NCBI RefSeq assembly: GCF_003432075.1 | Contig: NZ_QWBU01000005.1 | Coordinates: forward strand, 300,526 to 364,525 | Reading direction: 5' to 3' | DNA: 64,000 bases | From: Shinella sp. WSJ-2 | Lineage (GTDB): Bacteria > Pseudomonadota > Alphaproteobacteria > Rhizobiales > Rhizobiaceae | Shown here: in pieces, positions 40,527-47,833 of the stretch | Position numbering within the stretch: the first letter of the stretch is position 1 | Layout of the letters: each line of letters begins with the position of its first letter | Notes under the pieces: generated by a model | The model's database searches: none | What the model was told of the DNA's origin: nothing | Seen by the model: only the letters and a program-made list of their open reading frames with translations | Program-made: the position numbers and the translations under genes

Positions 40527-41300
40527 ATGAACTGGTTGAAGACCCTCGCTGCCGCCGCAGCGCTCCAGGCCGCCATTCTCGCCCCCGCCCATGCCGGCGA
40601 AAACCTCGCCGCCATCAAGTCGGCCGGCGCGCTGAAGATCGGCACCGAAGGCACCTACGCACCCTTCACCTACCATGATACCGACGGCAAGCTGGTCGGC
40701 TTCGATGTCGAGATCGGCGAAGCCATCGCCAAGAAACTCGGCGTCAAGGCCGAGTTCCTGGAAGGCAAGTGGGACGGCCTGATCGCCGGCCTCGACGCCA
40801 ACCGCTATGACGCCGTTATCAACCAGGTCGGCATCACCGAGGCACGCAAGCAGAAGTATGACTTCTCCGAGCCCTATATCGCCTCCAAGGCCGTGCTGAT
40901 CGTGCGCGCCGACGACGACAGCATCAAGGGCTTCGCCGACCTGAAGGGCAAGAAGTCCGCCCAGTCGCTGACCAGCAATTTCGGCAAGATCGCCCAGGAA
41001 GCTGGCGCCGAACTCGTCGGAACCGACGGTTTCGACCAGTCGATCCAGCTCGTGCTGACCGGCCGCGCCGACGCCACGATCAACGACAGCCTGTCCTTCC
41101 TCGACTTCAAGAAGCACAAGCCCGATGCCAATGTGAAGATCGCCGCCGAGCAGGAAAACGCCGACTATTCCGGCGTGATCATCCGCAAGGGCGAGCCGGA
41201 ACTCCTGGAAGCGATCAACAAGGCGCTCGTCGACATCAAGGCCGACGGCACCTACAAGGCGATCTCCGACAAGTATTTCGGCCAGGACGTCTCGAAGTAA
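40527..41300 (+). CDS. Amino-acid (cystine-type) ABC transporter substrate-binding protein
   Basis: A 257-residue SBP_bac_3 protein with a signal peptide (MNWLKTLAAAAALQAAILAP, AHA cleavage). The block IGTEGTYAPFTYHDTDGKLVGFDVEIG and the pattern NQVGITEARKQKYDFSEPY resemble the FliY/TcyJ cystine-binding group. The start at 40527 follows GGAGTCCC. Cystine is the best guess for ligand; other polar amino acids are possible. A hairpin separates it from the permease gene. Confidence 0.82.
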   Translation: MNWLKTLAAAAALQAAILAPAHAGENLAAIKSAGALKIGTEGTYAPFTYHDTDGKLVGFDVEIGEAIAKKLGVKAEFLEGKWDGLIAGLDANRYDAVINQVGITEARKQKYDFSEPYIASKAVLIVRADDDSIKGFADLKGKKSAQSLTSNFGKIAQEAGAELVGTDGFDQSIQLVLTGRADATINDSLSFLDFKKHKPDANVKIAAEQENADYSGVIIRKGEPELLEAINKALVDIKADGTYKAISDKYFGQDVSK

Positions 41301-41315
41301 TCACGAGATCATTGA

Positions 41316-41338
41316 GGGCGGCCGCTTCGCGGCGGCCC
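41316..41338 (+). terminator. Hairpin between binding protein and permease genes
   Basis: GGGCGGCCGC / GCGGCGGCCC around a TTC loop, with an imperfect stem and no strong T-run, placed just after the binding-protein stop. It probably attenuates transcription or protects the upstream mRNA so that more binding protein is made. Confidence 0.45.
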
Positions 41339-41411
41339 GTTCCTGTCCTATAGATGAAACGACCAACTGGCCGGGGATCACTCCGGCCAGCCGCATTTCG
41401 GAGGGTTTCCC

Positions 41412-42092
41412 GTGCCGCCGTGGCTTCAACTGATGCTGGACTCGCTTGCGCCCCTTCTGTGGGCCGCGCTTGTCTTCACCATTCCGCTCACCCTCCTGTC
41501 CTTCGTGCTGGGCCTGACACTCGGGCTGCTAACCGCCATCGCGCGGCTGTTCGGGCCGAAACCGCTGGTCGCCGTCGCCCGCTTCTATGTCTGGGTGATC
41601 CGCGGCACGCCGCTGCTCGTGCAACTCTTCGTCATCTTCTACGGCCTGCCGAGCGTCGGCATCCTGCTCGACGCCTTCCCGGCGGCCCTCATCGGCTTCA
41701 CGCTGAATGTCGGCGCCTATACGTCGGAGATCATCCGCGCCGTCATTTCGTCCGTGCCGCGCGGCCAGTGGGAGGCCGCCTATTCGATCGGAATGAGCTG
41801 GTCGCAGGCCATGCGCCGCACCATCCTGCCGCAAGCGACGCGTGTCGCCGTGCCGCCGCTTTCCAACACCTTCATCTCGCTGGTGAAGGACACCTCGCTG
41901 GCCGCCGCCGTCACCGTGCCGGAACTTTTCCAGACGGCGCAGCGCATCGTCGCCACGACCTATGAACCGCTCATCCTCTATATCGAGGCGGCGCTGATCT
42001 ATCTGGCGCTGAGCTCTGTGCTCTCGGCCCTGCAGGTGCGGCTGGAGAAGCGCTTTGCCCGCTATGGCGGCTTCCTGGAGGCCCGCACATGA
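41412..42092 (+). CDS. Amino-acid (cystine-type) ABC transporter permease
   Basis: A 226-residue His/Glu/Gln/Arg/opine family permease with about five membrane segments. It has the motif FYVWVIRGTPLLVQLFVIFYG and the EAA loop (WEAAYSIGMSWSQAMRRTILPQ). The start is GTG at 41412, 5 nt after GGAGGG (41400-41405). It overlaps the ATPase gene by 4 bp. Confidence 0.88.
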   Translation: MPPWLQLMLDSLAPLLWAALVFTIPLTLLSFVLGLTLGLLTAIARLFGPKPLVAVARFYVWVIRGTPLLVQLFVIFYGLPSVGILLDAFPAALIGFTLNVGAYTSEIIRAVISSVPRGQWEAAYSIGMSWSQAMRRTILPQATRVAVPPLSNTFISLVKDTSLAAAVTVPELFQTAQRIVATTYEPLILYIEAALIYLALSSVLSALQVRLEKRFARYGGFLEART

Positions 42093-42850
42093 TCGAGCTC
42101 AGCCACATCGAAAAACGCTTTGGCGACAATCATGTCCTGCGCGACATCAGCCTCAGCCTTGCGGAAGGCACCGTGACGGCGCTGGTCGGCCCCTCGGGCG
42201 GCGGCAAGAGCACGCTTCTGCGCTGCATCAACCTTCTGGAGACGCCGACCTCGGGCTCTATCCGCCTTGGCGACGAGAAGATCGAATTCGCCCCCGGCCG
42301 CAAGGTCGGCTGGGATGCGGTGCAGAAGCTGCGCCGGCAGACCGGCATGGTCTTTCAGAATTTCCAGCTCTTCCCGCACCAGACGGCCATCGCCAATGTG
42401 ATGGAGGGCCTCGTCACCGTCTTGAAATGGCCCGCCGACAAGGCGCGCGCCCGTGCGCTGGAACTGCTCGAAAAGGTTGGCATGGCGCATAAGGCGGATG
42501 CGTGGCCGGCGACGCTGTCCGGTGGCCAGCAGCAGCGCGTGGCGATCGCCCGGGCGCTTGCCCCCTCGCCGCGCGTTCTGCTTTGCGACGAGCCCACCTC
42601 GGCGCTCGACCCGGAGCTTGCAGAGGAGGTTGTTGAAGTGCTGAGCCGGCTCGCCCGTGAAGGTACGACAATGGTCATGGCGACGCATGATCTGCGTCTG
42701 GCCTCACGCGTCGCCGATGCCGTCGTTTTCCTCGACGGCGGCGTCATCGTCGAACAGGGCCCGCCGCGCTCTATCTTCTCCGCACCCGAGCGGGAGCGCA
42801 CGAAAAAATTCATCGCTTCGCTGAGCGCACCGCAGAACTATGACATATAG
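42089..42850 (+). CDS. Amino-acid (cystine-type) ABC transporter ATP-binding protein
   Basis: A 253-residue GlnQ-type ATPase with Walker A (GPSGGGKST), the Q-loop in TGMVFQNFQLFPH, signature LSGGQQQRVAIARAL and Walker B (VLLCDEPTSALDPE). It ends the three-gene transport operon. Delivery of cystine or cysteine by this transporter would also supply sulfur for the peptide-modifying locus that follows, but there is no proof of a link. Confidence 0.9.
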   Translation: MIELSHIEKRFGDNHVLRDISLSLAEGTVTALVGPSGGGKSTLLRCINLLETPTSGSIRLGDEKIEFAPGRKVGWDAVQKLRRQTGMVFQNFQLFPHQTAIANVMEGLVTVLKWPADKARARALELLEKVGMAHKADAWPATLSGGQQQRVAIARALAPSPRVLLCDEPTSALDPELAEEVVEVLSRLAREGTTMVMATHDLRLASRVADAVVFLDGGVIVEQGPPRSIFSAPERERTKKFIASLSAPQNYDI

Positions 42851-42984
42851 ACTGCACGCGACCTCACGTTACGGTAGTGGTTAAATACGCGACGCGGCAG
42901 TTGCATCCGCCTGGCGATTCAAGCAGAGTACGACGATCATCGTGTCTCGCCATGCCCCGGCATGCCCCAAGGGGAGAAAGTCTC

Positions 42985-43428
42985 ATGAACAAGAAAGTGC
43001 CGAACCCGATCGACGTTTTCGTCGGTTCCCGCGTCCGCCTGCGCAGGCTGATGGTGGGCATGAGCCAGGAGGCACTGGCCGACCGGCTGGGCGTAACCTT
43101 CCAGCAAGTTCAGAAATACGAAAAGGGCACCAACCGCATCAGCGCGAGCCGCCTCCAGGCGATCTCCGATGTGTTTCGCGTGCCGCCAAGCTTCTTCTTC
43201 CAGGACGACGAAAGCACCGCACCGGCCGCCGGCGCCGGACATGAAACGGGCGACGTCTCGACCTTCGTTTCCTCCAAGGAAGGCCTCGACCTCAACCGCG
43301 CCTTCCTGAAGATCGAAGATGCCGGCGTGCGCAAGTCGATCATCCAGCTCGCGACCGCGCTTTCCAAGGCAAGCGCTGCCGATACGGCAGGCGACCGCGC
43401 AGAAAACGCACCGGAACTTCGGATCTGA
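42985..43428 (+). CDS. XRE-family helix-turn-helix regulator, PraR-like
   Basis: A 147-residue repressor with an HTH_3 domain at about residues 12-67 (VGSRVRLRRLMVGMSQEALADRLGVTFQQVQKYEKGTNRIS). The C-terminal part (SSKEGLDLNRAFLKIEDAGVRKSII) resembles the PraR group of rhizobia. The start at 42985 follows GGGGAGAAAG. Its stop is 7 bp before the next gene, so it is probably the first gene of the operon that also encodes the SARP-like regulator, the GGYMD precursor peptide, YcaO and TfuA. Autoregulation of that operon is an inference. Confidence 0.82.
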   Translation: MNKKVPNPIDVFVGSRVRLRRLMVGMSQEALADRLGVTFQQVQKYEKGTNRISASRLQAISDVFRVPPSFFFQDDESTAPAAGAGHETGDVSTFVSSKEGLDLNRAFLKIEDAGVRKSIIQLATALSKASAADTAGDRAENAPELRI

Positions 43429-43435
43429 ACCCAGA

Positions 43436-45247
43436 ATGCCGGCACGGCTGCAGACGTTCGGTCATCTGCGCCTGCTCGACGAGGGCGGCAACGACATCGC
43501 CTTTCCCGAAAAGGCGCTCTTGATCCTTTGTTACCTTCTGGCACGCGGCATTTCTGAAATGCCGCGTGCAGAGGCTGCAAACCTTTTCTGGGACGATGAG
43601 CACAGCGCCAGCGCCTTTGCCAATCTCCGGCAGACCGTCTCCCGCGTCCAGAAGCGCCAGCGCGAGCTGGGCCGATCGTATCTCACCTTTACCGACACCA
43701 CGGTCTCGCTCGGGCCGGAATCCATCGAAAGCGATGTCGGCCAGGTTCGCGACGGCGCGCAACTCGGCACGTTGACGGACCTCCTGAGCGAGGATTTCCT
43801 GAAATATACAAGGTCGGGCAATCGCGGGCTGACGAGCTGGATCGCATTGCAGCGAACCGCGCATATGGCGCTTTTGCGCAGCACGCTGCTGAGCGGACAT
43901 GCAAGCGAAAACGGCGTGTCACGGCAGGCGCGCTCCGCCGCGGCCCTTCGCCTTCTGGAAGACAATCCCGATGACGACGAAATCCGCGCCGTACTGACGG
44001 GGCGACCGGCGATACATCCGCCTCTGATGACGCTTAAACCGTCGATCCAGGTGCTGACGCCGCACGAACACGAGATTTCGCCCCCTCGCAACAACCCGCC
44101 GCGCGTCGTGCTCTTGCCGCCCGTCACCACGCTTGCGGCTCGCAATGCCGCACGTTTCTCCGAAGCCTTGATTGAAGACGTGACGATCGGGCTCTGCGCC
44201 TTGCGCTCCATCTCGATCATCGCGCCGCACACCGCAGCCCAGATCTCGCTCCAGACCGACCGCGCCGCAACCTACGAACGCCACAAGATCAGCTACATCC
44301 TGGAAACGCGGCTGCGCGACGAAGGCGACGGCCATACGCTCTTTGCCCAGCTGATCTTCTTCGGCAGCGACGAGGTCATTTGGGCAGACCGCTTCCCGCT
44401 GACCGCCGAAGGCCTCGCCCGGTCACGCCAGATGATCGCGCATCAGATCGCGGGCGCGATTGCCACCGAGATAGAACGCAACGAGCTCGTGCGCAGTGAC
44501 TACGAGGGCGACGCCAATGCCTATCGGAGCTTCCTGACTGGCCAGAGCCTCCTGAAAAAGCTCGACCTGCGTGATATTCGCCGGGCCCGCAGGAGTTTCC
44601 GTGACGCCCTTCAACTGAAATCTGATTTTGCACCGGCAATGGGTGGGCTTTCACGCAGCTACTTTCTTGAGTGGCTCGTCACGGCACGCGGCGATGCGGA
44701 CCTCTTGAAGAAAGCCGAACAGCAGGCAGAAGAAGCTGTTCGCACGGATAGATATTTGCCCTCCGCCTATCGAGAGCTTGGCGTTGCCAAACTCTATGCC
44801 CGTCAGTTCGATGAGAGCGCCGAGCATCTGGAACGAGCCGAAACACTGAGCCCGAACCATGCAAACGCCGTTGCCAGCTACGCCGACACGCTGGTGCAGG
44901 GTTCCCGACCGGACCTTGGCATAAAAAAAATTCGGCGGGCAATCGACCTCAATCCTCTGCCGCCGGACGATTATTTCTGGATCGCCGCCGGTGCGAGTTA
45001 CTCGATAGGCCTGTACGAACAGGCACTTGATTACATCTCCCGCATGAAGGATCGGGTACCAGCTGATCGCCTTGCTGCGGCAAGCTGCGGCATGCTTGGC
45101 GATACCAGAAAGGCGCGGCAATTTATCCGTCGCACGTACAGCGTACATCCCAACTTCGATCTCGAAAGCTGGATGGCAATCGTTCCCTTCAAGGAAGAAT
45201 GGCAGCGTCAGCACTATTTTGAAGGATTGAAGAAGGCCGGTTTTTGA
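43436..45247 (+). CDS. SARP-like winged-helix regulator with TolB-like and TPR domains
   Basis: A 603-residue protein. Residues 1 to about 95 form a SARP-type winged helix (FGHLRLLDEGGNDIAF; SASAFANLRQTVSRVQKRQ) and about 100-180 a short BTAD-like region. About 222-365 resembles the TolB-like domain found before TPRs in adenylate-cyclase-type regulators (RVVLLPPVTTLAA; ALIEDVTIGLCALRSISIIAP). About 375-600 holds TPR repeats (LDLRDIRRARRSFRDALQL; PSAYRELGVAKLYARQFDESAEHLERA). It lies 7 bp after the XRE gene and 30 bp before the precursor peptide gene. It is the likely pathway-specific activator. The frame could open at 43319, but that overlaps the XRE gene and lacks a ribosome site. Confidence 0.75.
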   Translation: MPARLQTFGHLRLLDEGGNDIAFPEKALLILCYLLARGISEMPRAEAANLFWDDEHSASAFANLRQTVSRVQKRQRELGRSYLTFTDTTVSLGPESIESDVGQVRDGAQLGTLTDLLSEDFLKYTRSGNRGLTSWIALQRTAHMALLRSTLLSGHASENGVSRQARSAAALRLLEDNPDDDEIRAVLTGRPAIHPPLMTLKPSIQVLTPHEHEISPPRNNPPRVVLLPPVTTLAARNAARFSEALIEDVTIGLCALRSISIIAPHTAAQISLQTDRAATYERHKISYILETRLRDEGDGHTLFAQLIFFGSDEVIWADRFPLTAEGLARSRQMIAHQIAGAIATEIERNELVRSDYEGDANAYRSFLTGQSLLKKLDLRDIRRARRSFRDALQLKSDFAPAMGGLSRSYFLEWLVTARGDADLLKKAEQQAEEAVRTDRYLPSAYRELGVAKLYARQFDESAEHLERAETLSPNHANAVASYADTLVQGSRPDLGIKKIRRAIDLNPLPPDDYFWIAAGASYSIGLYEQALDYISRMKDRVPADRLAAASCGMLGDTRKARQFIRRTYSVHPNFDLESWMAIVPFKEEWQRQHYFEGLKKAGF

Positions 45248-45277
45248 AAGTGCCACTCCATAGAAAGGGAACGCAAT

Positions 45278-45538
45278 ATGGCAAATATAGTTGTGCTGGG
45301 CTTGCAGGGGGAGGAAGGATTGTGGATGGTCGATCTCGGCGCCGGCACTGTGACGGCCCTGCCGGTACCTACGACAGGCGCTCTGAAGGCGGCCGATGAT
45401 TTGCGTAAGGCAGGCGCCACCATATCCAAGGGTGTCAATCTTGCAGCCCTTGCGACATCAGCAGAAGCCGCTTCCGGTGGCTACATGGATGCGGGTGGCG
45501 GATATATGGACACCGACGGTGGATATATGGATAAATAA
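45278..45538 (+). CDS. Putative RiPP precursor peptide with three GGYMD heptad repeats
   Basis: An 86-residue peptide. Residues 1-66 form a leader with no recognised homology, a hydrophobic N-terminus (MANIVVLGLQG) and an Ala-rich segment before the core (AALATSAEAAS). Residues 67-86 are GGYMDAG-GGYMDTD-GGYMDK, i.e. the pentad GGYMD at 67-71, 74-78 and 81-85 with period seven, ending at the C-terminus. An AAAGGGAACG ribosome site precedes the start. YcaO and TfuA, which together install thioamides on glycine in characterised systems, are encoded next. The tandem short core points to several small modified products from one precursor, or one product with three modified units. Core cleavage sites and modifications are inferred. 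Confidence 0.8.
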   Translation: MANIVVLGLQGEEGLWMVDLGAGTVTALPVPTTGALKAADDLRKAGATISKGVNLAALATSAEAASGGYMDAGGGYMDTDGGYMDK

Positions 45539-45542
45539 GCCG

Positions 45543-45596
45543 ATGCCCACTGGTACGCTGGTAAAGCAGGTGAGCGTCAAACGGCTCATCGCATGA
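45543..45596 (+). CDS. 17-codon ORF bridging the precursor gene and ycaO
   Basis: MPTGTLVKQVSVKRLIA starts 5 nt after the precursor stop and ends in TGA overlapping the ycaO start (ATGA). It fills the whole gap, and ycaO has no clear ribosome site of its own, so it probably carries ribosomes from the precursor to ycaO by termination-reinitiation. Whether the short peptide itself has a role is unknown. Confidence 0.4.
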   Translation: MPTGTLVKQVSVKRLIA

Positions 45597-46777
45597 CAGC
45601 CTATTCGGACCGCATCTGCGGTCCTGAAGAAACGTGGAGCCGGATCGAGGCCTTGCTGCCTCGGTTCGGTATCACGCGTCTTTCCCGCCTGACAGGCCTC
45701 GACCGGCTCGGCATTCCCGTGTGGAATTGCGTCAGCCCGAATGCACGCTCCATCGTCATAAACCAGGGCAAGGGCATTACCGATATCGATGCCCGGGTTT
45801 CCGCCGCGATGGAGGGCCTCGAGCGGGCGATTGCCGGGGATCCGCTTGTGCAAGTGCGAAAAACCACGCGCCGTGCCTTGGCCGCAGCCGGCGAGGCGTG
45901 CCTGCCGCTCGATATTTTCGTGGCCGCCGGCCAGCCTTTCATCGCCGAGAGCGAAGAGATCGACTGGCTTGCCGGCCATGACGTCGTGAGCGGGGCGCGC
46001 GTCTTCGTGCCACGAGAAGCAATCTGCCTCGACCGGACCAATCCGGCGCCGCGCTTCTGGCAATCTTCCGACGGTCTCGCCTCCGGCAATTCCGAATCCG
46101 AGGCGATCCTGCATGGCCTGCTCGAGCGCATCGAGCGGGACGCGGATCGGCTCTGGCGCCTGCTGCCGCGGGCCAAGCGCCTTGCCTGCGCCATCGATCC
46201 CGCCACCATCGATGATCCCGTCGTTGCAGATCTCGTCGGGCGCATCCGCGATGCCGGCCTCGACCTGAAGCTCTTCGACATTACCAGCGATCTTGCCATT
46301 CCCACCTATGCCGCCGTGCTCGGAAACGAGGGCCTTGCGGAAAAGCAGCAGCCGCTCTTCCACGACGCGACGATCGGCTACGGTACGCATCCGGTCGCGG
46401 TGCGCGCCGTCATCCGCGCCCTCACCGAGGTCGCGCAATCGCGCCTGACCTATATCAGCGGCGCCCGCGACGATCTTTTTGCCGAGACGTTCACGCGGCC
46501 GCTGGCGCCGGAAACGCTTGCTCTGTTCGGTGCCCAGCCCGGTCCCGCCAAAACCTATCCGTCGCCGCAAGGCGACGCCGCGGCTTTGCTTGCTCATTGC
46601 CTCGAAAAACTGGCGCATGCCGGCATCACACCTGTCGTCGCCGTGCCGCTCTGCGATGCCTCATTGCCGATCTCCGTCGTCAAGGTCGTCGTCCCCGCCC
46701 TTGAAAATCCCGAGGGCGCGCGCCGGCACACGGTTGGCTCGCGTGCGCTCTCAATCATGCTGTTCGGATCGACATGA
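45593..46777 (+). CDS. YcaO-family protein (ATP-dependent peptide backbone activation)
   Basis: A 394-residue YcaO protein. The three ATP/Mg-binding segments are present: GKG at 59-61 with SAAMEGLER at 70-78, SESEAILHGLLERIERDA at 167-184 (Glu178, Glu181, Arg182), and ALTEVAQSR at 276-284 followed by GARDD at 290-294. The conserved VVKVVVPALENP segment is near the C-terminus. It lacks a fused E1-like or ocin-ThiF domain, as is usual for YcaO proteins that pair with TfuA. With TfuA it would phosphorylate the amide oxygen and introduce sulfur, giving a thioamide. It overlaps tfuA by 4 bp. A PxPxP-ending C-terminus of azoline-forming YcaO is absent. Confidence 0.9.
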   Translation: MTAYSDRICGPEETWSRIEALLPRFGITRLSRLTGLDRLGIPVWNCVSPNARSIVINQGKGITDIDARVSAAMEGLERAIAGDPLVQVRKTTRRALAAAGEACLPLDIFVAAGQPFIAESEEIDWLAGHDVVSGARVFVPREAICLDRTNPAPRFWQSSDGLASGNSESEAILHGLLERIERDADRLWRLLPRAKRLACAIDPATIDDPVVADLVGRIRDAGLDLKLFDITSDLAIPTYAAVLGNEGLAEKQQPLFHDATIGYGTHPVAVRAVIRALTEVAQSRLTYISGARDDLFAETFTRPLAPETLALFGAQPGPAKTYPSPQGDAAALLAHCLEKLAHAGITPVVAVPLCDASLPISVVKVVVPALENPEGARRHTVGSRALSIMLFGST

Positions 46778-47502
46778 GAAAAATCCTTTTCGTCGGCCCA
46801 AGCCTTCCGGATGCAAGTGCCATGTGCGGTGACGCCATTGAGGTTCTGCCGCCGGCAGCGCATGGCGACGTGCTGGCGGCCGTGCGGGCGGGCGCAACAG
46901 TCATCGGTATCATCGACGGTAATTTCGAACACGTTGCGCCTGTCTGGCACAAGGAGGTCCTCCACGCGCTGGATGTAGGTGTGTCCGTCCTTGGTGCCGC
47001 CAGCATGGGCGCCCTGCGGGCAGCCGAATGCGACGCCTTCGGCATGATCGGGATTGGCCGCGTGTATGAGGATTATGCAGCCGGCCGCCGGCTTGATGAC
47101 GCAGACGTCGCCCTGTTGCATGGTCCGGCCGAATTGGGCTACCCCGCGCTGTCGCTTCCCCTTGTCAATGTCGATGCAACGCTGGACCGGCTGCAGATGC
47201 TGGATGTCGTTGCAACGTCTGACATATCACGACTGCGCACCGTTGCCGACGCGCTGTTCTACAAGGACCGAACCTGGTCCGCGATCGTAAAAGCAGCGTT
47301 TGAGAACGACGACAGGGGACACCTCCTGCAACTTCTCCATGCAACAAACGTAAACCAGAAGCGGGAGGACGCGCTTCTCCTCGTCGAGGCGATGCGCAAT
47401 TTCGAGCCGGTAAGCCCTGCCAAGCAGGGAAACTGGACCTTTCGGGCAACGACGCTTTGGCGCACCGCAGCCGATCAACCTGGAAAGAAGCAAAACGTGT
47501 AG
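46774..47502 (+). CDS. tfuA: TfuA-like protein (thioamide-forming partner of YcaO)
   Basis: A 242-residue TfuA family protein, named after trifolitoxin biosynthesis in Rhizobium. The N-terminal MRKILFVGPSLP and the hallmark GAASMGALRAAE at 74-85 followed by GMIGIGRVYEDYAAG are clear. TfuA proteins assist YcaO in thioamide formation, for example the thioglycine of methyl-CoM reductase, probably by handling the sulfur donor. It is the last gene of the operon. Only a small regulatory-looking repeat region follows. Confidence 0.92.
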   Translation: MRKILFVGPSLPDASAMCGDAIEVLPPAAHGDVLAAVRAGATVIGIIDGNFEHVAPVWHKEVLHALDVGVSVLGAASMGALRAAECDAFGMIGIGRVYEDYAAGRRLDDADVALLHGPAELGYPALSLPLVNVDATLDRLQMLDVVATSDISRLRTVADALFYKDRTWSAIVKAAFENDDRGHLLQLLHATNVNQKREDALLLVEAMRNFEPVSPAKQGNWTFRATTLWRTAADQPGKKQNV

Positions 47503-47517
47503 TTTCCCATTCCGCGT

Positions 47518-47559
47518 GTGTCACGCCTGAGTCACGCGCAAAACCCCGGAGTCACGCCT
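47518..47559. repeat. Three GTCACGC direct repeats upstream of the small 83-residue gene
   Basis: GTCACGC occurs at 47520-47526, 47531-47537 and 47551-47557 (start spacings 11 and 20 bp). The last copy is followed by CTATAGT, which could be a -10 element. The array lies in the 79-bp gap between tfuA and the small gene at 47582. It looks like a cluster of regulator binding sites. The regulator is unknown. Confidence 0.5.
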
Positions 47560-47581
47560 ATAGTTCAGGCAGGGGTTTGAG

Positions 47582-47833
47582 ATGAGCATTGCTCTGGGGG
47601 CATGGGACATGAAAATTGACATCGTCGAAACGGAAGACCGCAGCACCGAGCTGATCGCCTTGGCACGCCTCGTGGCCTTCGCAATCGAATCCGCCAAATC
47701 GTTGGACGCCGAAGTCGTGGAATTTTGCCTGGACAAGGCGCTTCGCGCCGTGCTCGACCAGATCGACGAACCGGCCCGCATGACGCTGACAGCAAGCGAT
47801 ATCGTGCTCATGAACCGGTCACCACTGTGCTGA
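47582..47833 (+). CDS. Small helical protein of unknown function
   Basis: An 83-residue acidic protein, or 74 residues if translation starts at 47609 (MKIDIVETEDR); both ATGs follow G-rich ribosome-like sequence. It is mostly predicted helix (LIALARLVAFAIESAKSLDAEVVEFCLDKALRAVL) with no signal peptide. It follows the tfuA gene after three GTCACGC repeats, so it has its own promoter and may not belong to the peptide operon. Not recognised. Confidence 0.5.
   Translation: MSIALGAWDMKIDIVETEDRSTELIALARLVAFAIESAKSLDAEVVEFCLDKALRAVLDQIDEPARMTLTASDIVLMNRSPLC

Noticed and set aside
43319..43435. Longer start for the SARP-like regulator
   Set aside because: It would overlap the XRE gene and has no ribosome site; the regulator's FGHLRLL block begins right after 43436.
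45590..46777. YcaO as ribosomal protein S12 methylthiolation factor or azoline-forming cyclodehydratase
   Set aside because: The TfuA partner, the neighbouring Gly-rich precursor without Cys or Ser/Thr-rich core, and the lack of an E1-like partner or PxPxP end favour thioamidation.
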